64,000 nucleotides of DNA from Dryomyza anilis (GCA_951804985.1 OX638133.1:31335963-31399962); one strand, 5' to 3'; shown: positions 1 to 13,000, counted from the first letter of the stretch. Numbers and translations: made by a program. The notes: generated by a model from the letters alone, not told the origin.

Positions 1-131
1 ATAATGGAGATGTGTTTGTTTTCGTGGGAAAAATGAACTTGTGCTTCTTTTCGTAGTTTCGAAAAAGGTGCTGTTTTTCGTAAGCAAATTGAAACGTGTG
101 GGTTTTCGTAAGAGGCGTCGAATTGTTCTTT

Positions 132-173
132 GAACAATTTTAATGGGATTTTAGGGAATTTTTTTCTGGGTGT
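132..173 (-). mobile_element. End fragment of the CCCAGAAAA inverted-repeat element
   Basis: The string ending TTTTTTTCTGGGTGTA matches one terminus of the elements at 4410-4625 and 5190-5395. The rest of the element is missing. Confidence 0.55.
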
Positions 174-380
174 AAAAATGTATCTACTTACGTATATTTC
201 GCAAATTAGTTTTGCAAACGATATTTGTAAAACTGAAGTAAAGTATTCGTAGAAATTTCGTAAATATACAAAAATTCAATAATAGTGCATTTGAATTATA
301 ATAATTATTTGTGTGAAATATGTATATTAAAAATATTAAATCGCTATTTATATAAATTATAAATTGTTTCATTAAAGTGA

Positions 381-532
381 CAAATAATATTCGTACATAT
401 ATTACGTAATTTTACAAAAGATATTTTGCAATAATATACGAAGTGTTTAGTAACTAATAATTTACTAAATACTTCGTATATTATCGAAATAACTTTTGTA
501 AACTTACGAAATATATGTACTAATATTATTTG
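381..532. repeat. Near-perfect palindrome with 74-bp arms
   Basis: The left arm starts CAAATAATATTCGTACAT and the right arm ends in its near-exact complement (ATGTACTAATATTATTTG). The arms meet with almost no spacer around 455-460 (AACTAATAATTT). It is the remnant of a foldback or miniature inverted-repeat element. No product is encoded. Confidence 0.75.
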
Positions 533-2760
533 TCTGAGTCACAAATTTTTAGTGTATTTTATGTATATTATATAATAGGTCCTATTTAAATCTCTGCTTT
601 AATTTATGCAATAAAAGCTGTTTTTACTTTAAAAAGAAATTCATTCAAATAGTTCACTTTTAATTTACTAATGATTTTTATCATTACAAAATTAAAAATT
701 ATTGAATTAAACCAAAACAGAAATAAATATCTCGCTGAGCCCATTTACTGCAAAAATTTCCAGTAAAGTAATCTTCTTAAATGTTTTTTTTTTAATTTTC
801 AATGTCATTTTGGTGCGTTCCAGGGCAATTAATTTAAATATTTACGATACGCTCAGGCTATATATAGATCTGTTATCATCTCGGTTTTAAATGGGGCAGT
901 ACAAAAACATAAAAAAGTAGAAAACAAATTAAAATCACAAAAATGTATGATGCAAAAAGCAATGAACTGTAAGTAATTTCTTTTCTCTCTATCAAGGACT
1001 ATTTAAATTAAGGGCTAAGCGATAATATAAACATTTATTACAAACATATGTTCTTTAACCAAAATACTATATACAGCTGATTTAGATAAACGATATATTA
1101 TCTAATTCTTTTTAATTTCACCCCTTAGATGTTTTATCTTAAATCAACTATTGGATATTTGGAATGTGCTTAAAATTATTATTATTTGTAACAAATACAA
1201 ATAATATTTGTTATAAATACCATTCGTCTAAGAAACAACTTAATAATTATGATTAACATTGGGAAACCGTTTAAGTTCTGTGCTTTTTACTATATGAATC
1301 GTTTAGTTTTATTATTGGCAAAAGCATGAACATTTTCATGATGCTCACCTCACTACAATGTGTCACCCGCTTATTTATGGAAATGGGTGTGATCAATGTG
1401 AACTGATCACTAAACCAACCACACAACACTTCACAATATCATCAACAACTTAAGATGCAGCCGGCACAGCTGAACCAGAACATGCTAGAACTTTAACGTA
1501 TCGACACAGCCAACTGACGAAGACGCACAATGTCTACACAAAACCAAAAACATGTACTCAAATTATTTAATTCGATTTTATAAAGAAATTCTACTAAATA
1601 ACTTTGGTTTTTAAAAAATCAGTAAATTAAAGGAAAATGCAAATTGGCCTGATGAAAACCTATGAAATACAACGTTGAATTAATTTAAAGTTTCACACAA
1701 AAGCAAACTGTCGAAAAATGTTTCCAGTGAAAACTTGGACAAAATTGTACACAAAAGCTAAAAAATCGAATCGCAGCAGTATTTGAAAAGCAAAGAGCGA
1801 TAGTTTTTGAAGCGGGACATCAATTAAAAAGCAAAAGTGAGTGTTTTGGAATCGAGACAGCAGTTAAAAGGCAAAGAGCGAGAGTTTTAGAATCGAGATA
1901 GCATTAAAAAGCAAAAACCGAGAGTGTTGGAATTTCTCGATCAGTTTAAACCCGGTAAAATATTCGACATACCACAAAAAAATATACTTTTTGCTGTAAC
2001 ACAACTCATCTTAATAGAAAACTCCACATTTTAGGAAACTCGAGATTAAAACAAAACTCTACACGAAAGTAAAACTGTTCTAGTAAAACTCTAAAAAGAA
2101 AGACTTTCTACTGAAATAAAATAGAAAAAATAGAAGTAGAAATTTAGTTCACGATAGCATAATGGCCTTATCACAAAATCCTGATGGATAATCAGGTCAG
2201 GAGCAAGCAGGCTTTTCAAATCATTTGCTGATTTTAGACATGGCGCACAATGAAATAAGTAACCAGATTAGGTATCCTGATCGGAGGTATTTTATTATGA
2301 TTTTTGTTACAAAAAACTGATCAGAAATATATAAGGTAACCTTCGGTACTGTTGTTCTATAAGATTATTTTCTAAATAAGTTTGCCGTATTAATTAAAAC
2401 ATGTCACAACCTTGATCCTATTCTAATACAAAATAAGGTTATGAAATACAAATTTACACCCGGGTGAACTCAGAGCATTCACAAATGCGAAAATCATTTT
2501 AAAATTTTCACAAATTTTTTAAACAACAGAAAATATATCACAACAAATCAATTGACGATAATTTTGGAAATCGATAATATTATAAAATAGATGTATTACT
2601 TTGAATATTATATTCCGACTGTGAAACGACCATTATGTGGTAGATGTAAATTTAAAATACTACGTTGGTAGTATCGGAAGGGCCGTTTTAGCTTAAAAAT
2701 TAAAGTTTTATGATTCTGATTGTATTTTAAGAAACAATTAAAAAAATATCTTTTAAACAA
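533..2760. other. AT-rich intergenic DNA with one mixed-sequence patch
   Basis: No gene is recognised. The stretch at 1378-1545 is less AT-rich, with two TGATCA sites and a 13-codon open frame starting at 1455 that is too short to call. The 40-bp tandem repeat at 1786-1945 is listed separately. Confidence 0.5.
1786..1945 (+). repeat. Four tandem copies of a 40-bp unit
   Basis: Units begin near 1786, 1826, 1866 and 1905 with AAAAGCAAAGAGCG-like sequence and continue GAGTTTTGGAATCGAGA-like. Identity drops toward the last unit. No coding or known function. Confidence 0.6.
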
Positions 2761-3868
2761 ACCCAGTATGCCATTCGTTTCGATATCGGCACGAGATCAC
2801 TGCGAAAAAAAGAATAATTAACACTATATCGGACGTGACGAATTCGAGCGTCAAATTGGATCAACCTAGTAGTTACATATCGAAGCATTCTGTCGTTGTT
2901 TTCGAAAGGATATCAAAGAAAAAACGAGTTGGGAAAGTTAGATCACATGGGTAAGTTCGGTCACATGGGGCGGATTTTTATAGCCGGTCGGGCCCGACTA
3001 TGGAATACCCTGCACCTTTGGTGGAGATATTAATGTGGGATATTTAATTGCATACCTTAATTTTAAAGTTTTTAATTATGCTGAACCTCCCCACCCTCAG
3101 AATATTATTCACATATCAGAAATTTACGTCTTATATCCCCATAAATTAAAAAATGTATATAAAAGTATAAAAAACTAAAAAAATTAAAATTTTGAAAGGC
3201 TAATATTTCATAGATTTGATTTTATTAATTTACGGATCAAATTTGCACTATGAAAACCCGGGAAATAATGAAAAAAAAGTGGGCGTATCACGCCACATAT
3301 TTGGACCACATATTTTTAGGTGAATTCTAATAATACGTTTTAAATTTTATAACTATACCTTGAATACTTTTCGAGTTATTAGTTCCGAAAGAGTTATATA
3401 AAAGTGACTTGTATGGGAGGTGAGCGTTGACCGTTAACCGATTTGGCTCATTTTCAAACTCAGTTCCTACTTTTGGCTAAAATATATTAAGACGAAATTT
3501 CATCGTATTCTGATCAGTATTTCTCAAGTTATTCTGTATTCGGACAGCAAGACAACAAGACGGACAGACAGACAGACGGACATGACTAAACGGACTCGGG
3601 TAGTGATGCTGTTCAAGAATATATATACTTTTCCATACCAGACACGCCTCCTAATGGGCGTTACAATATATGCACAAAGTTAATATACCCTGTACCTCAA
3701 AGGTGTAGGGTATAATTATCAAAATTCGTTATTGGTGCGAAAATATTGTCATATCGATGTGATAAATGTTTAAATATTGTATCTTGTCAAAGTATTTAAA
3801 TGTAGGAGAAAATTAGAGTCGAGAAAACAACCTTTTTTTTATCGAAGAAGAGACATGGTAGACTTGGA
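2761..3868 (+). mobile_element. GATATC-rich inverted-repeat element, split by a later insertion
   Basis: It starts ACCCAGTATGCCATTCG and ends CATGGTAGACTTGG, the decayed inverted ends of a family seen intact at 33505-33875 and 56772-57111. The body matches 56772-57111, for example the GCGTCAAATTGGA stretch. The GACAGACAGACGG repeat at 2918-3716 interrupts it. Noncoding. Confidence 0.65.
2918..3716 (+). mobile_element. Dispersed GACAGACAGACGG repeat, copy 1
   Basis: It begins near AAAACGAGTTGGGAAAG, has a short palindrome (ATAGCCGGTCGGGCCCGACTAT-like, near 2979-3002), a GACAGACAGACGG microsatellite, the block GATCAAGAATATATATAC or a close variant, and ends GGTGTAGGGTATAA. TATCAAA at 2911-2917 and 3717-3723 is a candidate target duplication. 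It is about 90 percent alike by eye to copy 2 at 8770-9555. The family is unassigned; no reading frame is kept. Confidence 0.7.
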
Positions 3869-4339
3869 ATCGTCAAAAATTGGAAATACCCAGTCTGCCA
3901 TCCGCATCCGTCACTGATCAGATTACGATAAGGCATCCCAACCAAATGCCACCTGAAATCATCCTGATCAGGATTGACTAGCGTAATCCTAATAATAAAA
4001 AAAATTAATATCTCATGTTAAATGTTCTGACATATCTCATGTCAAATGTGAATTATCTCATGTCAAATGTTGACCTTTTTATCATTGCAAAAGTTATTGA
4101 AACATCTTGGTTTACAAAGCTATTTTTTTTTTAAAGGGCTCGAATTTGTAAAAGCAGTTTCAGAAGAATTTAAATATACATCGAATAATATAAGGTCAGC
4201 ATAATGGTAAATTCAGGAAGCCTAATCAGGCAACCAGGATCAGGATAGCAACTTCGAATAGCGTCACGTTTTGAATCAGACACTGATGTGAATATTACCT
4301 TATTTCAAAATCAGACCATGATCGCACCCTGAACTAAAG

Positions 4340-5178
4340 TTCTATCGGTTCAAGTTTTTTTTTTGTTTCTCAAATTTATGATTTCATTATGAAAACACGT
4401 GAATCTATACCCAGAAAAAATACTGTATAAATAATAGTTCTATTTCTATTAAAAATAGTCAATAGGATAAATTATTATTTTAATCGGAAAATACCATTAA
4501 ATACTAGAAAATACCATGACATTGTCGTAGACTTTATATAAAAATTATATTTTTTTGTATACTATTAAATCAATAATTGTCCAATTGACCAATTTTAATG
4601 GGATTTGAGGGAATTTTTCTGGGTGTAATAGATCTCGTTGCTATTTCGAATTTATATGAAATTCAGGAAATATTTTTGTACAAGTTAATTTAAAATTTTA
4701 AAAATTTATAAATTGAAAACATTATTTTACAAATAACAAATATATTGATTTTATTTTAATAATGAATATTAAAGAATTGAAAAAAATATTTAGCCAACAT
4801 TTGTAATTAATTTTGGTGTTTTAAAGATTTTTTTAAATAATTTTCTTTTTGTTGTAATGTTTCGAATTTCCCGTTTCTATATCTAGTAAACGAAATTATG
4901 TTCCCAAATATTGGGAGATTTTTGAAAGATATGGCGTCTTTTATTGTACCATTCTTGTTCTATAGATTCGATTTTTCCATGGATTTTAATCCATATTAAG
5001 ATTATCTATCGGTTCGATTTTGAAATAATTATCGTAAGGAGAAAAATTTAAAATCTCGTTACGATATCTGTGTACATCTTAAAACGAATTGTAGTATGAT
5101 ATAGATACGAAAAACGTAACCGAGTTCGAATGAATTCTAGACATCTCGAAGCGATACTGAATCTAATGGCCTACTGGG
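4340..5178 (-). mobile_element. GATATC-rich element, reverse copy, interrupted by a MITE
   Basis: This is the reverse complement of the element starting at 8125. The sequence around 4350-4408 and after 4626 matches 8580-8650 on the other strand, and the end at 5168-5179 (CCTACTGGGA) is the decayed terminus. The MITE at 4410-4625 sits in the middle. Confidence 0.65.
4410..4625 (+). mobile_element. TA-flanked MITE with CCCAGAAAAAA ends, copy 1
   Basis: The terminal inverted repeats are CCCAGAAAAAATA and its complement (TTTTTCTGGGTG), bounded by TA on both sides (4408-4409, 4626-4627). Noncoding, about 216 bp. TA duplications suggest Tc1/mariner-type mobilisation, which is an inference. An uninterrupted related site exists near 8600. 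Confidence 0.8.
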
Positions 5179-5189
5179 AAAAAGGCCTA

Positions 5190-5395
5190 CTCAGAAAAAA
5201 TACTATAAATTAATAGTTTTTTGCTATTAAATTAAGTCAATAAGATAAATTATTATTTTAATGGGTAAATACCATTAAATACCACAAAATACTATTAAAT
5301 TGTTTTTGTGTTTATATGTAAATATTTATTTTTTGTATACTATTGAATCAATAACTGTCCTATTGACCAATTTTAATAAGATTTTTTTCTGAGTG
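5190..5395 (+). mobile_element. TA-flanked MITE, copy 2
   Basis: Same family as 4410-4625, with ends CTCAGAAAAAATA and TTTTTTCTGAGTG and flanking TA at 5188-5189 and 5396-5397. Internal sequence (TTAATAGTTTTTTGCTATTA) is shared with the other copies. Confidence 0.8.
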
Positions 5396-5518
5396 TAGGA
5401 AACATGTGGTGTTATTGTATTGCTATTAGTGGATAAAACTAACATTTGTTTTTATTGAAAAATTGAAATATATATGTGGTCCTTCATGGTGCTTTTTCGC
5501 CGAAATTCAACTTATGTA

Positions 5519-5716
5519 CACTCAGAAAAAAATACTATATAAATAATAGTTTTTTACTATTAAAAATAGTCAAAAGGATAAATTTTTATTTTAATCGGAA
5601 AATACCATTAAATAATGACATTCCATTGAGTTTATATGAAAAGATTTATTTTTTGTATAGTATTAAATCAATAATTGTCCCATTTAATGGTATTTTAACG
5701 AATTTTTGTCTTGGTG
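5519..5716 (+). mobile_element. TA-flanked MITE, copy 3
   Basis: Same family, with ends CACTCAGAAAAAAATA and TTGTCTTGGTG and TA at 5517-5518 and 5717-5718. It lies about 120 bp from copy 2. A 102-codon frame over it is chance. Confidence 0.75.
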
Positions 5717-5719
5717 TAG

Positions 5720-7078
5720 TTTCTTCTTCAAGGTACATTTTGAAGCAAAATTGTTTTAGAAGTATGTATGATGAGTATATATGATGTAGAACCTGGAATG
5801 TCGAATATTTTTTTATAACATTAAAAAATACAGAGTTATGTAGTCTTAAAACTTCACTCCTTTCTACACGAATTTGTGGAGGCGATTTTTTTTTTTGGCC
5901 CTTTTAAAAACGAAAAAGCTCGGTCAAAGTGTTCATCACAGTCCGCTCCTGATGATGAGAGTGAGGCAATAAAAATAAATGAAATTAACTTGTGATGTCA
6001 TCAATACAACATCACAACATCTAATACAAATACTATAAAAACAACAACAACAACAATAGTAATAATAATTTGTATTACAACAACAACAACCACATGAATT
6101 TGAATATTTTTGTTGTATTAATAAATAGCAAAACGAAGGCAGCAAACCGCCGCATAAATAAAACTTATTAACGAAATTGAACCAGTTGATGCGTGCGCGG
6201 GAACAGAAGTGACGCTGGGTGCGAAGGTGACACAAAACAAAGCAACAGGCTGGCGTATGGCGTACGGCGGACGTGAGGCAACCAGACTGACATCCGATGG
6301 TGCTGATCTCAGTCTGAGCCAACAACGCCACTGGTCAACAACAACTGGTAGAAACGCGCGCATAAGGTTAATATTTGAAAATTTAAGAAAATTAAATAAC
6401 AAAAAAAATAACATCAACGTCATCATCATCAACCGTTAAAATAACTTTAAAAGTTAAAAGTGAAAAATCGTTAAAATATATTTTAAAACAAACAAAAGTG
6501 ACCTTTAAAAATATAAAATGAAAAAAAAACATTTTTAAAATATGTCATACTGCTAAAAATAAACCTAAAAACAACTGAAACAATATTGAAACAATTTAAA
6601 AAGTTTAATATAATTTATATAGCTATAATATATGGAATTGAAAAATATAAATATTAAAATAAATAATAAAATAAAAGTGTACAGATTTTTGTAGAATAGA
6701 AACCATTTTCCAAAAATCATAAAATTAAGCACAACAAATTGATCGTTACTTTTAACTTGTGATATTTCAGTGGCACGTTGACGCATATTGTGATACTGAC
6801 AGACAAAATACTACGCATTTTTAATGACACAATTTCCGAAATATATTTTTAGTTTGTTTATTTATTGTGTGTTTTTATGTAATATTTTTGAAACAAAAAA
6901 TACCAATTTGCTGTGAGATGCTTATATCAACATGTGTTTCTTTATAAATTACCAAGATATTTCTTTTAAAATGTTTAATAAATTATTTTTTGTTCTTCTT
7001 TAATTTTAATAAAGCTATTATTGTTGATTTTCAATTAATTTTCCATTGGAGTAACGTACAAAGAAACAAAATTTCAAA
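5720..7078. other. Upstream region of the Tsp42Ed-like gene
   Basis: Microsatellite-like CAA and AAT runs occupy 6035-6100, followed by the island at 6120-6370 and an AT-rich stretch. A TATTTCAG at 6763-6770 could be a splice acceptor for a leader exon, but the distance to the ATG at 7079 makes this uncertain. Confidence 0.4.
6120..6370 (+). promoter_or_regulatory. Less AT-rich island upstream of the Tsp42Ed-like gene
   Basis: About 250 bases of mixed, GC-richer sequence stand out 0.7-0.95 kb upstream of the first coding exon. They contain open frames on both strands, none with a recognisable product. A TCAGTC motif at 6309-6314 fits the insect initiator consensus, but no TATA box or downstream element is convincing. 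A promoter or untranslated exon is the likely reading. Confidence 0.3.
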
Positions 7079-10000
7079 ATGAGTTGCGGAATATCGATGG
7101 TTAAATATATATTATTTTTATTTAACCTACTCTGTGCGGTAAGTAAAAAATAGATACATATAAAAAAGATAATTCTAGTATAATAAACATTTCTATGATT
7201 TTTTTTTAAAGAAAACCCATTCTATTATTTGTATAACTTTATTTGGCATATAAAATGGGATTGCTGCTAAATTATTTCATTTATTATTACAATTAACGTA
7301 TTCACAGTTTCATGGTATTGGTACGACATTGTACGAATACGAGAGTACGGCAATTCAACTGTGAGTACCACTTTTCTACTCGTTAAAATATTTTGTCAAA
7401 TTGTGTTGTATTGTATCGTATATATACTACATAGTATTAATATCATACTAAAATACGATGAACTGTGAATACGCTAAATGTGATCTGAATATTTAAAATT
7501 TCATCGTCCTGAAGTTATCAATTTGTATATCGTTAAGAAATGCTAAGAATTCAGGACATTCTAATTTAGGGCGACAATTTGCTGATGATAGAAAAACATA
7601 CCCAATTTGCCGCTCGATACCGCTACGAAAAAGTGACCGATGTCGGATGAATTTTACTGCTTTCGTAAAATGGCATACTGGGTACATATTTAAATTTGAT
7701 GACAGTTTATAAAGCGTTTATTTATTGACAAATCGTATTTCATGAATATAATATAAAATTGTTTTTTTAACAAACAACAAACTGGCAAATTTCCAATATA
7801 TTTTATATGAGAAATCCGCACGAACACGTTGTTTTTAAAATTGAAAGGGCGTTATGTAAAAAAAGTAAGTTTTGAGATATTTGCGTTTAAAGTTTTTGAA
7901 TGCCGATATCTCATAAAGAAATGAACCAATATTATTGCTTCAAAATTTTCAATAAAATTTGAACTACTTATCGAAACGAGAATATAAAGGATTCTGGATT
8001 AATATTGAATCGAATAGCGCAATGGTATCGAGATTGATTCGAAAAAGATTGTGATATAATAAATATTTAAAAATCATATGGTGTCCTTAAATTTTAATGT
8101 ACGATAGAAATCAGAACCGATAATCCCAGTCTGCCATTCGATTCGATATCGCTTCGAGACTGTTTCGAAATGTCCGAAATTCATTCGATATCGGTTACGA
8201 TTCTCGTATCTATATCATACTACAATTTGTTCTAAGTTGTACGCAGATATAATGAGATGAAGTTATCTCTTTACGAGAATTATTTATAAATCGAATCTAT
8301 ACAACGAGAATGGTACAATAAAATACACTATATCGTACAGAAATCTCCGAATATTTGGGAAAAAAAATTTCGTTTATGAGGAAATTCAAAACTTTACAAA
8401 AAACATCTTTAAAACATCTTAAGAAAATTCATTGCAAATGTTGGCTAGAAACTTATAAATACTTTATTCAAAAAAGAGTCAACATTTTTTTTAACTTGTA
8501 AAATTTAATTTTTTTAATTACAAAAATTTTGAATTGTTTTGTAAAAAAAGATTGCTTTTATTTGATATAAATTCGAAATTGTAACGATGTCTTTTAGATT
8601 CTCGTGTTTTCGTAATGAAAACATGAGTTCGAGAAACAAAAAAAAACTTAAAGCGATTAAAACAAAAGGTATTACTATTAAAAATAATAATATTGAAATA
8701 TTTAAATTAATGGTGCTGATTTTTTTCGAATGCTATCGAATTAATTAGGAATCTTTTGAATTAATATGAAAAACGAGTTGGGAAAGTTAGGTCACATGGG
8801 TAAGTTCGGTCACATGGGGCGGATTTTTATAGTCGGTCGGGCCCGACTATGGAATACCCTACACCTTTGGTGGGGATATTAACCCTCAGAATATCATTCA
8901 TATACCAGATTTACGTCTTATAACCCCATAAATTAAAAAATTATATAAAGTATAAAAACAAAAAAAAAAAATTTTTTAAATGTAATTGGGCGGACCACGC
9001 CTATATTTAAAATTTTGAAAGGCAAATATTTCATAGATTTGATTTTAATAATTTACGGATCAAATTTCCACTATGAAAACCCGGGAAATAATGAAAAAAA
9101 AAATGTGGGCGGATCACGCCCATTTTTGGGCCACATATTTTTAGGTGAATTCTAACAATACATTTTAAATTTTATAACTATACATTGAATACTTTTCGAG
9201 TTATTAGTCCCGAAAGAGTTATATAAAATTGACTTGTATGGGAGGTGGGCGTGTCCGTTGACCGATTTGGCTCATTTTCAAACTCGGTTCCTACTTTTGG
9301 CTAAAATATATTGAGACGAAATTTCATCGCATTCTGATCAGTATTTCTCAAGTTATTCTGTATTCGGACAGCAAGACAGCAAGACAGCAAGACAGCAAGA
9401 CGGACAGACAGACAGACGGACATGGCTAAACGGACTCGGGTAGTGATGCTGATCAAGAATATATATACTTTTCCATACCGGACACGCCTCCTAAGGGGCG
9501 TTACAATATATGCACAAAGTTAATATACCCTGTACCTCATAGGTGTAGGGTATAACTAACCATAAAGTCAACGATCGTACCATATATAATGTTATATATA
9601 TTGCGATATATAATGTAAATTTTTTTCGGAGTGAGTCCGAGAGCTATTTGAGGTATCGAAGAGCTCCGAGACATGTCAGACTAGGTTAGGGAAAATATCA
9701 TTATCAGATCAAAATGATCATGTAACTGACAATGTTATGATAAAGTAAAAATCAGTTCCCGATCATGACTCTTTCAAAATTTCTACTAGGGACATTTTTA
9801 TATGGTGTAATAAAGTTTGTAAAAATTATGAAAGTTATAATCGAGATAAGTTAAAGATTTGTTTCACCCAAATTATTCAGAAATTGATTTATCATAATAA
9901 ATAAGATATTTTTCAAATGATATTTTTTTTCTATAACAAATGTTTTTATCGTACGTGTAGAAGACATATTCATTCTACGAATACTTTTTAAAAATTACAA

Positions 10001-13000
10001 CACTGAAAAAAATAATCGATGTAAATATAGCAACCGACATTAATTGCATTCATTAATCAATCCAGCAATGAAATTCTCTAATTAATTGAAAACATTTGCT
10101 ATTCTTCGTTAATTCAGCAATTCCGTTGGTTAATATGAATATTTGTTCGTCAATGCTGCAAATTAATTAGTCGGTGCAGTTCAGCAATTATATTTGCCAA
10201 AACTTCGCCGCCTAAATTATTTGCTACATTGACGTAAATATATTCATATTAGCAAACGGAATTGCTATAATAACGAAGAATGGCAAATGTTTTCCTTAAA
10301 TTAGTGAATTTCATTACTGGATTGATTGATGAATGCAATTAATGTCGATTGCTATATTTACGTTGATTCTTTTTTTCTGTGAATAATAAATTTATGATAT
10401 AATTTTTATATTAAACAATTTGTGAAAGATGACGACAAAACTGGATATGAAATAAAATATTTTTAATAATTGTAAAAAATTTATGGCAAAACACATAAAG
10501 AGTGTGACGTGTTAACCCACGCACGTGAAATAATCTTTTTTTTTATTAAAATTCCAACTTTTAAAATCTGAAAATTGCATTTTGCAACCCACAACAAAGT
10601 ATTGTTCTAAATTTGGTATTTTTTAACCGAAAACCCGTTCAGTTGCATATTTGCCTAAACGCAAATACAAATAGGTTTTTTTTCAAATTCAAGTCACAAA
10701 TATTTGTAGTATATTTTTGTCATAAAAACAGCCTCAAAGTTGTTCGTTAGCTTTAAGCAACAACAACAAGTAGAACAAACAAAATATATATATATAAAAA
10801 ATATCATATACACAGAGAAAATATATTTTTGAATTCCAATTTTAAGATCACATTTTAGTGATGCAACGCTTTAAATTGAAATTTATGACATTCAAAGTCA
10901 ATGTATTTTTTTGTATGTTCTTTCATAGTTACATTGAACGCTTTACATTGAAATTTATGACATTCAAAGTCAATGTATTTATTCGTATCTTCTTTCATAG
11001 TTCACAGTCACAAAATCGATAAATTCCGCAGATAAAATGGATAACTAAATTGTTAGGAATTACAATAAAGGTTAATGGTGTTGGTAATGAAAAAAATTGG
11101 CAGCTGGATGTCATTGGTAACTTTGACAGCTGTTAAAAAATAACAATTGGAAAAACTATCATTGCTATCTGGTCACCCTTTATAAGAACATTGTATTATC
11201 AATGTCCGTTCATCATTTTGATTTCTGTCTTTAGTTGAATCCCGAAACGATGCATGATGAAATAAAAACCTTTCAAATATTTTGACAGTTGGTAGTCATT
11301 GGTAACTTTGACAGCTGACAGCTCATTGCTATCTGGACATTCTTTGTATGAACATTTTTTTTTATAAATGTGTGTTCATCGTTCATTATATGAATTTCTG
11401 TCTTTAGCTGCACCCCGCAACGATGCATGATGTATGATGTATGAAAACTTTACAAATATTTTGACAGCTGGTAGTCATTGTTAACTTTAACAGCTGCTAA
11501 ACTGATCATTGTATTTTTACGATGTCATAACCCGACCAGTTGTATCATGTATGCTCTAATGGGGTCAATTTTTACTAATCTATTCCAAATTAAAAGCAAT
11601 AAACTTTGAATATTAAAATTTTCATACATATTTTTCGAAAAGAAAATGGTTTTTAATGCTATCTGTTCACTTTCTCAGTTGTCCGTAGTATATGCGCACA
11701 AACTTCAGATAATAATAAAAATGCAGGAAATAAATTAACATACATGTAAAAAAAGGAATTTCTAATACATTGAGTAGCACAATTAAGTCAAATAATTACA
11801 AATGTACTTAAAAATAAAAACAAAATCTACTTACATTGTTTCAAAACTTCTAGTATACATAAATGTAGTATATTTTACTAAAATAATTATCTCGGTGTAC
11901 TTTTCAGTTATTAAGAAACTTGTATACGAGCTTAAAATATTTTTAAGGTGTTTTTTTTCCGGTGTACAAAAGCTCTGTTTGAAAAACATGCTGCCTGTCT
12001 GTCAGCTATCCGATGTTATTAAACTTTAGTGTAGCTTTTTGTTAACTAGAGAGTTCGAAACGAGTTTGAATTTAAAAATACAAACAAATGATTTCGAGGT
12101 TAGCCAGCTGAAACCAGTTAATACGCAATAATAGTCGACAACAACATCAATTTACAATATATGCTATACAATAAAATCAACAACTTGGGGCGGATATCAA
12201 TGTAAAACCTCAAAATATTCCCAGCATACGATGAATAATATTAGAAAATGTTAGTTGTTTTACCACATTCTTAATATTAATTTAAATAAAAATAACTATG
12301 CGTTATTGCTGGGGTTCTTTAAAGAAAATACAATTTTATATATTTTCCAGTTTGATTCAACACATTAAATTTATTTGCACATCTGAGTATGCTAATTTCT
12401 TTTTTTTTTGTATAATATTTAGTCATAATTTTAAAAATAAACAAGTGAGAGAAAAATAAAAAAAATAAGAATAAAGAGTCGCTAGCAAACGTAAAGCATC
12501 TGAATAAATATTATTTTTTTATTTGAAAATTTTTTGAAAAATATAATTTTATTTCAAAGTGTGCTATAACATGAGATCTATCTTATGTTGCCAAATTTAA
12601 GTTTTTTCCGTAACATTTTTTTTTTGTTTATTTAAAAAATGATATGGAAATAATGAAATATTAATCTGAAACTCAAAATACAAATTTCATTTATAATTTA
12701 GAATAACCTATTCAATTTGTATGCAAAAACATATACTGTAATTCAAAAATTCCATTTGAAATTCAAAAGAAATCAATTGTAATACATAAATTACATTTGA
12801 AATTCTAAACAAATCAATTGTAATTCAGAATTTCATTTAAAATTCAAAACACTTCAATTCTAATTTAGAAATTTCATTTGATTTTGAGAATATATCAATT
12901 GATATTCATAATTTTCCATTTGGAATTCAGAAAATATCAATTGAACTTCACAATTTTCCATTGCTATTTTCAATTGATTTTTTTGTGTATTCCAAAAGGA

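Larger units (their letters stand above)
8125..9683 (+). mobile_element. GATATC-rich element with two nested insertions
   Basis: The left end is CCCAGTCTGCCATTCG at 8125. The right end is GACATGTCAGACTAGG near 9668-9683. Internal sequence to about 8650 matches the reverse copy at 4340-5178. Between lie a MITE-family element (8652-9634) and, inside that, the dispersed repeat at 8770-9555. Confidence 0.55.
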
